From Priapulus caudatus (lineage: Eukaryota > Priapulida > Priapulimorpha > Priapulimorphida > Priapulidae): a stretch of DNA of 29,786 nucleotides. Positions 17,521 to 27,873 of the stretch are shown piece by piece; position 1 is the first letter of the stretch, and each line of letters begins with the position of its first letter. The DNA is taken from contig NW_014577555.1 in NCBI RefSeq assembly GCF_000485595.1, positions 165,948 to 195,733 of the forward strand. Reading direction: 5' to 3'. Under the pieces are notes generated by a model, which worked only from the letters and a program-made list of their open reading frames with translations, had not been told where the DNA came from and ran no database searches. Position numbers and translations under genes: made by a program.

Positions 17521-18060
17521 GTGCTCGGTCAGCATGATAAAACGGTAGAGCAAGCTGCCGCTCACGCGACGGAGTACGAGGCAATCGTAGGGGCTGATGC
17601 GCAGTGCAAGAAGCCACACGTAGGGCAGGTTGGTCAGAACGGGGGTGGCACCGCCCCAGAGCCTACCGGGCCCGTCGCCAGGCAAACCCCCGGGAGGCAG
17701 ACGACCAGCCGTTGGACGCCGGAGGAGCTAGCCGACCTAGCACAGATCATACGGGACGTCTATGAACGAAGCGAAGTTGATCGTGACCAGGGGCGGCAAT
17801 TAGACTACCCCATCTCGAGGCAGGAGCTATCCTACTGCGACCGTAAGGCCGTATGGCCGTCGGCGGGTCGCGACGACCGAGGCAGACGAGATGGAGGTCG
17901 GCGAGAGCCGATCATCTGTTTCCGGTGTGGGAGACGAGTGCCGTGGGGGGTCAACCCGTCGGCCAGCATGGGCGCACTGACGCCCGGCAGCCGACGCAGG
18001 TGGCGGCCGACCAACCGACCACTAGCACACCGCCGGGAAACGAGTAGGGGCCGGAAGTAG
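17521..18060 (+). pseudogene. gag: Element B Gag, C-terminal part with half a zinc knuckle
   Basis: This frame carries TVEQAAAHATEYE, like the end of a gypsy capsid, then a Gly/Pro-rich linker and WTPEELADLAQII. It ends with CFRCGRR at about 17917. That is the first C-x2-C of a CCHC knuckle, but the expected His and Cys do not follow in this frame (VPWGVNP). An indel near 17935 probably removed them. It stops at 18058-18060, about 70 bp before protease. Confidence 0.65.
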
Positions 18061-18127
18061 ATCCGGACTTCCGGCCCAGGGAAGAGTACGGCGCCGGATA
18101 CCGAAACCACACGGTCACGTTGGTTGA

Positions 18128-18721
18128 GTGCAACCTCGACCGTCGTGGCACGTGACTGTGATGATGTACGGCCGACACGTCGAGTTTATGGTCGACACCG
18201 GCGCTGATGCCAACCTGTTGGACAGGGGAGTGTACGAGGGGTTTCCTACGGAAAAACCTTCATTGAAGCCGGCCAGCATGGATATGTATGACGTACAGGG
18301 GAAACCGTTGGACTCGCTTAGAGAGATACAAGCCGAATTTTTGCTCGGCGGGAAGAAGTATGGACAGGATATTCTCGTAGCAGAGATGGGCACGAAGTAC
18401 GGCATATTGGGCATAGACTTTCTCGCTAGCCATGACTGCCAGGTGGACGCTGCACCTGATAGTCGATGGCGTCCTGCACGCGCTGCATGGAGAAGAGAAG
18501 TTAGAACCGCGACGGGTGACTGCCATCCGCAGAGTAGTGATTCCCCTGGGGTGGGGCGCCGTGGTGGACGGCTCTGTCGGCAGGTGCAAGAGGGCGGACT
18601 GCCTAGACTGCACCGCAGGGGAGGCACAGGCCGGAGTAGCAGCCAGGCTGCACAAGCAAGCAAAAGCGAAGGCCGCAAGGTCCGGCGGGCCGCCCGTGCT
18701 GCAGTTGGAACAGTGGAGTGA
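18128..18721 (+). pseudogene. pol: Element B protease
   Basis: The aspartic protease would cut Gag-Pol. The active site VDTGADANLL is at about 18190-18220, and ILGIDFLASHDCQVD at about 18403-18447 ends the fold. The active-site DTG and the ILG strand are both intact, and no stop interrupts the domain. After about 18450 the frame leaves the family pattern. The matching linker (VDGVLHALHGEEKLEPRRV and VVIPLGWGAVVDGSV) continues in the frame open from 18432, so a frameshift sits right after the protease. The likely start is uncertain because upstream residues belong to Gag-Pol. Confidence 0.78.
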
Positions 18722-18850
18722 AGAGCAACTGCGGAAATGGCAGCGAGACAATGCGGCTATACGGCGTATTATTCAGTTGAAGGCGAACAACCAGAGACCA
18801 GGAGATAGCTGGCGAGTCGTGGGACGGCAAGGCCTACTGCGGCATGTGGG
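18432..18850 (+). pseudogene. pol: Element B linker where RT and RNase H should be
   Basis: The segment begins with the protease-to-RT linker (VIPLGWGAVVDGSV). It then passes through a short Cys-containing, Ala/Lys-rich stretch to QWSEEQLRKWQRDNAAIRRI, which resembles the region just before integrase. No reverse-transcriptase motif (such as a YADD-type box) and no RNase H motif was found between them. About 1.5-2 kb of expected Pol is missing. Confidence 0.65.
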
Positions 18851-19425
18851 AGCACCTCGAAGTACGGCGAGGGCTGTTGTACCGGATGTGGATCCCCGAG
18901 AGCCGGCCCAGCGTACCAGTCGCACAGCTGGTGGCGCCGCCGACGCTACAACGGGAGATAATAGACATACTGCACGGGGGCAAGATGTCCGGGCATCTGG
19001 GCGTCACGAAAACGCTCGCCCGCATTCTGCAATGCTTTACCTGGCCCGGGCTGCGGGGAGACGTACAGAGATGGTGCCGGCAGTGCGACCCTTGCGCAAG
19101 GAAGAAGGAGGGCCGCCGTAGGAGCAGCAGCAAGCCGTTGGGACACCCATGGAAAGAATCGCGGTCGAATTTCTTGGACCGCTACCCCGTACCGAGCACG
19201 GGCATGAATACATCCTGGTAGTCTGCGATTACTTCACAACGTGAACCGAGGCATACGCTATTCGCGACCAGACTGCGCTGAGAACGCCGGATTGCCTCGC
19301 CACGGAGTGGTTTACACGGTTTGGCGTACCGCGACAGCTGCACTCCGACCAGGGTCGAAACTTCGAGTCGGCACTCTTCAGAGAGACCTGTAAACTCTTA
19401 GGCATAGAAAAGACGCGGACGCGGC
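18844..19425 (+). pseudogene. pol: Element B integrase, truncated
   Basis: The zinc region is in one frame: LHGGKMSGHLG and CRQCDPC (about 18970-19095) complete HHCC. A frameshift near 19110-19140 leads into the core frame. That frame has MERIAVEFLGPLP (19149; relatives have Asp where Glu sits), TGA at 19242-19244 where Trp is usual, and HSDQGRNFES with the second catalytic Asp (about 19340). It runs to GIEKTRTRP at about 19425 and then stops matching, before the catalytic Glu. Integrase is therefore broken three ways. Confidence 0.75.
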
Positions 19426-19444
19426 CGTGGGGTCGGGTCGCTAG

Positions 19445-19930
19445 GCATGGTGTTTAGCCTGCGACCGCCCCACGCTGCACGCCCGTGACCACGACGCCGA
19501 GTTGCACACGCGTCGTGGTCCGGTGCTGCATTGCCCTGTCGGCGGGTGCGCTTTCCGCTGCCTCGCCGCCGTTGACTCCCGGCTGGCTCGACACTTCTGT
19601 AGCCACCCTCACAAGATGAGCGGGCACTACCGGCGGGACCAGTGGGTCCGGGTACCCGATGGAGACAACCCATCATACCGGGATGCCTCCGCCGGGTACC
19701 TCTCTGGACCCACCGATAGGGCACCGCCGGCGGAAACGAGGACGACGACTCTCGCCCTAGCCCCCGGCACCGCTCTGACTGAAAAGGTGGCTCAGCAAAC
19801 CCCGACTGCCCTGCAGACGCTGAAAAAGAAGAAGGCGCGGGAGGAGGCAATCAACGCGGCGATGAAGCCCTGCTCGGTGGTGCTCGTCCCGGCCCTGCCG
19901 CACAGCTATGAGGCCGACGACCGACAGTAG
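19445..19930 (+). CDS. Unidentified C2H2 zinc-finger frame
   Basis: This GC-rich frame is open from 19445 to 19930. It has no ATG before the zinc finger, so its true start is unknown; it might continue from integrase after a shift. It contains CPVGGCAFRC...RLARHFCSH (about 19535-19612), a C-x4-C-x14-H-x3-H pattern typical of C2H2 fingers. A lysine/glutamate-rich helix (LKKKKAREEAINAAM) follows. I do not recognise the family. It might be an accessory gene of the element, the N-terminus of another transposon such as an R2-like LINE, or captured host sequence. Confidence 0.45.
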   Translation, partial: AWCLACDRPTLHARDHDAELHTRRGPVLHCPVGGCAFRCLAAVDSRLARHFCSHPHKMSGHYRRDQWVRVPDGDNPSYRDASAGYLSGPTDRAPPAETRTTTLALAPGTALTEKVAQQTPTALQTLKKKKAREEAINAAMKPCSVVLVPALPHSYEADDRQ

Positions 19931-20396
19931 CGAGGGCGACACCACACGGCCGGTGGTGGCAGCCAGTCGCTCTGCCGGCACCCCCGTGGCCCCGTCGACG
20001 GTCCCGGTACCCCCGTACACGGTGCTGGTGTCGATGGTCATCGACGAGGAAATCCGCGGGATGTAGGCCGACGTCTTGCGCCAGGCGGACCTGCTTCACC
20101 GCCACCTGCAGCTCCGTGTTATGAGGACGGCCTGGATGCTCGACGACGAGAAGGAGCGACGGCGCCAGTCACCGCCGAAGTCGCCCAGAGAAGCACCCAG
20201 GCCTACCCCACGGCAAGCGGCGGCAGCTGACGAGAGGCCGGCGATCAGGCTAGACGAACGCTATACCCCGGGTGCCAACCCCTGGGATGAGAAGCCGGCG
20301 ACCAGGCTAGGTGAATGCTATACTTCGGGGACGAGAAGGCGACGGGCGGCGCCAGCACTCACACTATCGGGACTATCGGGACAATCGCGAGAATAG
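19916..20396 (+). CDS. Unidentified frame after the zinc-finger ORF
   Basis: In the +1 frame after the finger the translation continues through PVVAASRSAGTPVAPSTVPV to TAG 20065-20067. It then runs as ADVLRQADLLHRHLQLRV, EKERRRQ and a tail to 20396. The tail holds a 57-bp direct repeat (20230 and 20287) encoding DE-RPAIRLDERYT-like units. The helical part could form a coiled coil. No function is recognised; it may be the end of the same accessory protein. Confidence 0.35.
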
Positions 20397-20492
20397 GAGC
20401 TACAATTGTGTATAAACTCGGTGGGTTGCGCATCACTCAGGCTGACGCTGTTAATTTGATGGTGTGAAGTGCGACGGAACTTACGCTCTACT

Positions 20493-20505
20493 GAGGGGAG
20501 GCCAG
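20493..20505 (+). promoter_or_regulatory. Element B polypurine tract
   Basis: GAGGGGAGG, followed by CCAG, stands directly before the TGTAGCG start of the 3' LTR. This fixes the LTR boundary at 20506. Confidence 0.75.
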
Positions 20506-20912
20506 TGTAGCGAGCAGCATGAGTTGTGTAGCAAGCCGGGTCGCGGAAAGTGTATGTACGTCATGATTTGTATGATGGGGTTTTCTATGGGAATTGATTC
20601 CGGGGGGCGTGATATAAGGGTATAACCGCGTAGTATAGATTAGGATCTAAGTTTGGCGGTGCGGCGCCCCACGTAGATAGGATATTGATGTGCCGGCGAG
20701 CCGGATGAGGGCAGCCGGCCGGTGGAGCGTTCGATAGCGCCAGTGCAGAGTCACGCCGGCAAGGCCGGTGGGAGTGGTTGTTACCGGCCGGTGCACGCCG
20801 GAACCGGCATAGGAGTGCGGGCTGGCTAGCATACCGAGCAACAATCTGGCCAGGGCACCGTGCGACAATGTATCACTTAGTCGCGCAATATTTATAACCA
20901 CTAGTGAGGGTG
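20506..20912 (+). repeat. Element B 3' LTR, left part
   Basis: Matches 14012-14343 plus 14840-14917 of the 5' LTR at about 95% by eye, without the TIR element. Similarity ends after TATTTATAACCAC. Confidence 0.82.
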
Positions 20913-20914
20913 TC

Positions 20915-21007
20915 TTCCCATTTCGCCATTTTCCCACTTCGCCATTTCCCATTTCGCCATTTCCCATTTCGCCAGTTTCCCATTTCGCCATTTTCCCACT
21001 TCGCCAT
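20915..21007. repeat. 15-16-bp minisatellite
   Basis: Six units of TTCCCATTTCGCCAT with C/T and length variants. Confidence 0.9.
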
Positions 21008-21009
21008 TT

Positions 21010-21039
21010 ACGTGTGTGTGTGTGTGTCTCTGTGTGTGT

Positions 21040-21082
<43 letters not shown>

Positions 21083-23149
21083 TGTGTCTGTGTCTGTGTC
21101 TGTGTCTGTGTCTGTGTCTGTGTCTGTGTCTGTGTCTGTGTCTGTGTCTGTGTCTGTGTCTGTGTCTGTGTCTGTGTTTATTGTGTGCGAGCGAGCGAGC
21201 GAGCGTGCGTGCGTGTTTATGTACATCCGTTTGTGTCGTGTTGTGTATGTGTATGTGTGTGTGTGTTATTACCTTCGCGCAACGGAGTTGCAGGTAGGTA
21301 ATGTGATCCCTCTCGTGTGATGCGTTCGTGTGTGTGTTCGTGTGTGTGTGTAGCCAGCAGCGAGCCAGCTCTTATACACATGTAGGCCCCCTACACATGT
21401 TACACGCGTTGGCGCGATCGATTCAGCACCAGGTCGCCTTAGGGCGTCGAGTCAGCAGCAGCTCGCTCGCTTGCGCGCAACAATCAATATTTCAGCGATT
21501 CTACAACTACAAGCTAGAACTACTAGAAACTGCAACTAGAACTGCAACTAGAACTAAAACTAGAAACTACAACTACATGCGTAGCATTCCACGGATGCCC
21601 GCAGTACCATCAGTTTCGTGTATCCTCTTTTGCTGCCCTTCGGTATTCCACGGCAACAACTTTCAACGTGAGTGCATTTCAATTATATATTTACATTTAA
21701 CTTTAACTCAAATATCACGCAACAACAATCTATTCTATGTATCTACTATATACGCCTATACCACCGACAAAGACTTATATAATGCACCACGTAAAATCAA
21801 CTTTATTCATGTAAACAAATGCATATGTCTTATATCACCATGACTTTTCCAGTTTTCTTTTCACAAACATACACAACTTAAGCTACTGTCACATGGCGTC
21901 CATTTAGCAGCAGCCAGCAGCGAGCCAGCTGTTATACACATGTATACATGTTACACGCTCGCGGGGGTAGGCACTCTTTTTGAGTGCCCTCTGTCTAGTT
22001 TTCACGTGTGATGTGGTTATCGCGTCCTCGTGTTGCTAACAGCAACCAAACGCCTGTTTAACACACGCATAGGCACACGGCGCGCACACACGCATAGGCA
22101 CACGGCGCGCACACACGCACACGCACGCACACGCATAGGCACACGGCGCGCACAGACGCACGCACTCACACACACACGATTCTGTGACGGAGCGAAGGGC
22201 TATAGTACGAGTACATTCGTACGTATGTAGTATTACCAGAGCCCAGCCCCTCTCATAACTTTAATATGGAGACGAAAATAACACATTTACACAAATAATT
22301 GCAATTATAGTGAAATTATATGTTATATTAATGAGTAAAATGCGTGTTTTTCATGGAATACACATCAAAAAAACTTACTTATCTACCGATCATAAACCAA
22401 AACAAAACATTTACAAATGGCGTTTGTTCTCTTATTTTGAAGGTTTGTTGAGTCCCACTAAGGGGAAGTGACGTCACTCCGCCCTCACCAGTATCCGTAG
22501 CCATCTCGGCCCCGCGATATGTTCTCGCAAATGGAGGTTAAAAACTTTGTCAATATAACTCTTCGCACATTTCCTCACACAACAATATTATAATCAATAT
22601 CAGGCAAAACAAAGCCAAAGTAAATAAGAGAGTAAATGTTTTGAGCTGTCCCGGGTATTTAGTCATCACTACATATGATTATTTATTAGCTGTATCACAA
22701 GCTTGAGCCTTGTGATAAACATAATCAACACAGCCGAGTAGGTACGAATTAGCAATAAGGCGCCCATTGTCTGTAACCACAATGCGGCATTAATTTCAAT
22801 TATCATCTATAATAATCCTCGGTGTTTTCTCTCCCGTGTAGGAATCTGTGACTGTGACGTCAGTGACATCAGTGTGTGTCATCAGAGTGTGACATCAGTG
22901 ACATCAGTGTTTGTCATCAGAGTGTGACATCAGAGACGACTGTGAATTCAGACTGTGACGTCCGAAAATTTTAGCGCGTGATTGCTGTTTCTTGGCCCGC
23001 AGCCAAAAATACGCGTGCGCATATAATGCGCTGCATACAAGCAAGAGCTCATAATAGATATCTCGTCTAGCACTGTGCGCGTGATGCACAACAGTTACGC
23101 TTTTGTCAGTCATGCGAACCGATGCAATTGTATTATATATATATATATA
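21010..23149. repeat. 2,140-bp direct repeat, copy 1
   Basis: Pairs with 24550-26689 at a constant offset of 3,540. I count four substitutions (21023, 21709, 21721, 22997) and no indels. It starts in (GT)n and ends in (TA)n. The copy carries (TGTGTC)n at 21081-21176, a hairpin GGCACTC-TTTTT-GAGTGCC at 21970-21988, a palindrome ACATGTATACATGT near 21939-21952, a 25-bp minisatellite (about 22058-22150) and TGACATCAGTG-type repeats (22850-22935). I see no coding gene. Confidence 0.92.
21033..21220. repeat. Compound microsatellite (GT)n (TGTGTC)n (GAGC)n
   Basis: GT repeats run to about 21080, then about 16 six-base TGTGTC units to 21176, then short GCGA and GCGT runs. The same compound array is at 24573-24760 with identical lengths. 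Confidence 0.95.
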
Positions 23150-24118
23150 GATAGATAAATAGATATATATAGAGAGAGAGAGAGCTAGAGCGCGAGCGAG
23201 AGAGAGAGAAACGCAAGCACGCACGCACGCACGCACGTACATGAGGCAGTCATATATAGTAGTATTGTGAGAGCTAGATAGAGAGATACATAGTGGATCG
23301 AGCGCGTGAAGATGACTTAGGCAAATATAAATAGTAAATTTGTGGTAATCGTAACCGTATTTCTGCAATCCGCACATGTGAGCTCTTGTTTGCGCATGTG
23401 CGACACACTATAGTTGCGTTGCGGCAGAAGCTGGATGAATGGATGGATGGATATGTCTCTGGCCGTTAGAGTCAATAATGGGGGAACAGATTCTATGTGC
23501 GAGAGAAATGATGCCCCGTCTCTGTTCGCGAAGGCTTTTTCCACTCATCCGGGATAATTCCCGGTAGATTTACGGATTCCAGTGGCGTTGATTGCCGCTT
23601 GTGTGACACAGGGGGCGTTACGGATGTTCCGAGTCGAGCTGGGCAGAGTGTATATAGTGTGGTGTGTTGGCAAGGTCCCCAGAGAGAGACAGAGAGATCG
23701 TTAACCCGGCGAAACATAAACAAATGGCTACATACGCATGGCGGTAGTTATTTTCATACACACACAAAACGTGGACCGTAACCTTGACAACGCGTATATA
23801 ATTTTCGGCTTCAACCAGAAAGGCTTCAACCAGGCTTTCTGCAAAGGGGATGTGACTTTTCGGAGTTGGCGGTTTTGAGGGTTAGAATGCTGGATCCGAA
23901 ATCGTACGTTCTAGTACTATGCTAATACGGGATTCTCTACCGCGGTACACACGGATATATAGCCGCTCATACAAACCACCAGCCGATTGAATCCGAGTAC
24001 GAATTAGTAATTCGATATACGATTTTCTATAAAACTAACGATTAGTGGTTATTTAGATAGGCAGCAAGTATGAGCAGATTGTAAGCCACACATCTTCCCC
24101 GGAGACGACCAAGTTAAA
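23150..24118. other. Single-copy DNA between the duplicates
   Basis: GA, GATA and ACGC microsatellites occur at 23150-23240. A short 15-bp direct repeat (GGCTTCAACCAG) lies near 23808-23835. Otherwise no gene or RNA was recognised. Confidence 0.6.
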
Positions 24119-24531
24119 GTGGTGTGTGACGTGGTGTGGTGTGGGGTTGGTGTTGGTGGTGGTGTTGGTGTTGGTGTTGGTGTTGGTGGTGGTTGTGGTG
24201 CATGGTGGTGGTGGTGGTGGTGGTGGTGGTGCATGGTGGTGGTGGTGCATGTGGTGGAGGTGGTGGCGGTGCATGGTGGTGGTGGTGCGTGGTGGTGCAT
24301 GGTGGTGGAGGTGGTGGTGGTGCATGATGGTGGTGGTGGTGGTGCATGGTGGTGGTGGTGCATGGTGGTGGAGGTGGTGGTGGTGCATGGTGGCGGTGCA
24401 TGGTGGTGGTGGTGCGTGGTGGTGCATGGTGGTGGTGGTGCGTGGTGGTGCATGGTGGTGGTGGTGGTGCATGGTGGTGGTACATGGTGGTGGTACATCG
24501 TGGTGGTAGTCGTGGCGGTGGTGGTGCTGTG
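24119..24531. repeat. GGT-rich minisatellite with GCAT spacers
   Basis: Runs of TGG separated by GCA or GCG make units of about 13 to 24 bp. The array opens long low-complexity frames on both strands that are not proteins. Confidence 0.92.
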
Positions 24532-24549
24532 TGTGTGTGTGTGTGTGTG

Positions 24550-24579
24550 ACGTGTGTGTGTGCGTGTCTCTGTGTGTGT

Positions 24580-24622
<43 letters not shown>

Positions 24623-26670
24623 TGTGTCTGTGTCTGTGTCTGTGTCTGTGTCTGTGTCTGTGTCTGTGTCTGTGTCTGTGTCTGTGTCTGTGTCTGTGTC
24701 TGTGTCTGTGTCTGTGTTTATTGTGTGCGAGCGAGCGAGCGAGCGTGCGTGCGTGTTTATGTACATCCGTTTGTGTCGTGTTGTGTATGTGTATGTGTGT
24801 GTGTGTTATTACCTTCGCGCAACGGAGTTGCAGGTAGGTAATGTGATCCCTCTCGTGTGATGCGTTCGTGTGTGTGTTCGTGTGTGTGTGTAGCCAGCAG
24901 CGAGCCAGCTCTTATACACATGTAGGCCCCCTACACATGTTACACGCGTTGGCGCGATCGATTCAGCACCAGGTCGCCTTAGGGCGTCGAGTCAGCAGCA
25001 GCTCGCTCGCTTGCGCGCAACAATCAATATTTCAGCGATTCTACAACTACAAGCTAGAACTACTAGAAACTGCAACTAGAACTGCAACTAGAACTAAAAC
25101 TAGAAACTACAACTACATGCGTAGCATTCCACGGATGCCCGCAGTACCATCAGTTTCGTGTATCCTCTTTTGCTGCCCTTCGGTATTCCACGGCAACAAC
25201 TTTCAACGTGAGTGCATTTCAATTATATATTTACATTTAACTTTAACTTAAATATCACGCTACAACAATCTATTCTATGTATCTACTATATACGCCTATA
25301 CCACCGACAAAGACTTATATAATGCACCACGTAAAATCAACTTTATTCATGTAAACAAATGCATATGTCTTATATCACCATGACTTTTCCAGTTTTCTTT
25401 TCACAAACATACACAACTTAAGCTACTGTCACATGGCGTCCATTTAGCAGCAGCCAGCAGCGAGCCAGCTGTTATACACATGTATACATGTTACACGCTC
25501 GCGGGGGTAGGCACTCTTTTTGAGTGCCCTCTGTCTAGTTTTCACGTGTGATGTGGTTATCGCGTCCTCGTGTTGCTAACAGCAACCAAACGCCTGTTTA
25601 ACACACGCATAGGCACACGGCGCGCACACACGCATAGGCACACGGCGCGCACACACGCACACGCACGCACACGCATAGGCACACGGCGCGCACAGACGCA
25701 CGCACTCACACACACACGATTCTGTGACGGAGCGAAGGGCTATAGTACGAGTACATTCGTACGTATGTAGTATTACCAGAGCCCAGCCCCTCTCATAACT
25801 TTAATATGGAGACGAAAATAACACATTTACACAAATAATTGCAATTATAGTGAAATTATATGTTATATTAATGAGTAAAATGCGTGTTTTTCATGGAATA
25901 CACATCAAAAAAACTTACTTATCTACCGATCATAAACCAAAACAAAACATTTACAAATGGCGTTTGTTCTCTTATTTTGAAGGTTTGTTGAGTCCCACTA
26001 AGGGGAAGTGACGTCACTCCGCCCTCACCAGTATCCGTAGCCATCTCGGCCCCGCGATATGTTCTCGCAAATGGAGGTTAAAAACTTTGTCAATATAACT
26101 CTTCGCACATTTCCTCACACAACAATATTATAATCAATATCAGGCAAAACAAAGCCAAAGTAAATAAGAGAGTAAATGTTTTGAGCTGTCCCGGGTATTT
26201 AGTCATCACTACATATGATTATTTATTAGCTGTATCACAAGCTTGAGCCTTGTGATAAACATAATCAACACAGCCGAGTAGGTACGAATTAGCAATAAGG
26301 CGCCCATTGTCTGTAACCACAATGCGGCATTAATTTCAATTATCATCTATAATAATCCTCGGTGTTTTCTCTCCCGTGTAGGAATCTGTGACTGTGACGT
26401 CAGTGACATCAGTGTGTGTCATCAGAGTGTGACATCAGTGACATCAGTGTTTGTCATCAGAGTGTGACATCAGAGACGACTGTGAATTCAGACTGTGACG
26501 TCCGAAAATTTTAGCGCGTGATTGCTGTTTCTTGGCGCGCAGCCAAAAATACGCGTGCGCATATAATGCGCTGCATACAAGCAAGAGCTCATAATAGATA
26601 TCTCGTCTAGCACTGTGCGCGTGATGCACAACAGTTACGCTTTTGTCAGTCATGCGAACCGATGCAATTG

Positions 26671-26689
<19 letters not shown>
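24550..26689. repeat. 2,140-bp direct repeat, copy 2
   Basis: Identical to 21010-23149 except for four substitutions. It is preceded by (GT)n and followed by a longer (TA)n (26674-26709), whereas copy 1 leads into GATA repeats. Confidence 0.92.
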
Positions 26690-26710
<21 letters not shown>

Positions 26711-26790
26711 TTGTATACGCGCGTACACACACGCACGGGCACGCGCGCGCGCCTACACACGCTCACGCACGCACGCACGCACGCGCGCTC
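26674..26790. repeat. (TA)n followed by AC/GC-rich microsatellite
   Basis: TA dinucleotides to 26709, then ACAC, GCGC and ACGC runs to about 26790. Confidence 0.9.
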
Positions 26791-26879
26791 TTAATACCAC
26801 AGACACGTCACATGACGTTTCTAACGATAGTACACTATGTAGATGAGTCCCATGCAGTGTGTCTGTCTATATAGCCAAT

Positions 26880-27180
26880 ATCAGATGCTACCATCACCTA
26901 TATACTAAATTATATAGTTCGATTTTATATAGACATCATTAGATGTTATCATTAGCTAAATATACTAAACTATATAGTTTATCTACTATATAATTCAGCC
27001 CTATAGTGTAATTGTATGTACCGGCCATTAGATGCTATCATTAGCTATATATACTAAGCTGTAGATCCTACGTTTTAATCTACTTTGATTCTCCAGCTGC
27101 CATTAGCCGTTGAGAGGAGAAGGAATATGATATCACTGATTCTGCTCCTGATGTTATTATTAGCTATATACTAAGTAGTA
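26880..27180. repeat. Diverged repeats of TAGATGCTATCATTAGC type
   Basis: About four spaced copies of a 30-bp AT-rich motif ending in CTATATACTAA (near 26882, 26938, 27027 and 27150). No gene is present. Confidence 0.65.
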
Positions 27181-27383
27181 AGTAAGTAGGTAAGTAAGTA
27201 ACAACTTTATTTAACGACGGTAAAACATGTTAGGTACAGACACAATAAAATGGCGCGGACTGATCTTCCACATGGCCGTCTCACAGCAATAGAACAGTTA
27301 AATATTAAATAAATACACAATAAGAGTGGACACAATAAGTACTTAGACTAAAATTGTACGGGGCAAGTAGAGCGCAATGGGCC
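27173..27383 (-). repeat. 3' UTR and (TTAC)n tail of a second LINE
   Basis: Read on the minus strand, non-coding DNA follows the LINE stop at 27384. It ends in TTACTTACTTACC-type repeats at 27173-27202, a common 3' tail of CR1-, L2- and RTE-like LINEs. Confidence 0.65.
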
Positions 27384-27790
27384 CTATTGATAGGGCAAGA
27401 TTATCTTTAGACGGACTTTAAAAGAAGAAATGGTGGGGGCATCTAGAACGTCAGGAGGTAAATTATTCCACTCAGATGCCGCAGCACCACAAAAACATTT
27501 TCATAGCATTTCTGTGCGTGCACGGGGCGGATACAAACGCGCTTCATCTGCACACACACTGCGCGTCCGCCTGGAGCTCACTTCATGTTTAAAAGTAAAA
27601 AACCGTCAAGATAGGCTAGTGCCTGCTTACGTAAAATTTTGTAAGTTAAAAGAGAGCGATAGTAATAAAAACGTTGGCGAACAGTCATAAAACCTAGCTG
27701 CGAAAAGATTTCTTTAGTGCGGGCGTCTGAAGGTCTACAAAGTTTCAGAATCAACCGCGCAAAACGTTTCTGCAGTATGGTGGCCGAGAT
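27384..27790 (-). pseudogene. C-terminal end of a LINE reverse transcriptase
   Basis: The minus-strand translation from about 27778 shows LQKRFARLILKL, RQRFYYYRSLLTYKIL and, after a frameshift near 27580, CADEARLYPPRARTEML. After a TGA it continues as AASEWNNLPPDVLDAP and SFKVRLK, ending at TAG 27384-27386. The W-N-x-LP...SFK pattern is the usual end of ORF2 in CR1/Jockey-like LINEs. Everything upstream is missing, as in a 5'-truncated copy. The clade is uncertain. Confidence 0.75.
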
Positions 27791-27820
27791 GGCTACGGAT
27801 ATTTGTATTATTTATTTTTA

Positions 27821-27871
27821 ATTCATTTTCATTCTAAATTCATTTTCATTTCAAATTCATTTTCGTTCCAA
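27821..27871. repeat. 17-bp minisatellite at the insert's right edge
   Basis: Three units of ATTCATTTTCATTYYAA stand just before the LTR resumes at 27874. Confidence 0.9.
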
Positions 27872-27873
27872 AT

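Larger units (their letters stand above)
20913..27873. other. About 7 kb of foreign DNA inside the 3' LTR
   Basis: This block replaces about 140 bp present in the 5' LTR (14925-15062). A minisatellite stands at each junction (20915-21007 and 27821-27871). It contains a long direct duplication, microsatellites and part of a LINE. No target duplication was found, so it may have arisen by several events or by repair with filler DNA. Confidence 0.65.

Noticed and set aside
24119-24860. Long frames of His/Thr or Gly/Val/Trp repeats
   Set aside because: Low-complexity translations of GGT and GT repeats, open on both strands.
21010-26689. The 2,140-bp repeats as LTRs of another retrotransposon
   Set aside because: No TG...CA ends, primer site, purine tract or coding region, and both ends lie in simple repeats.
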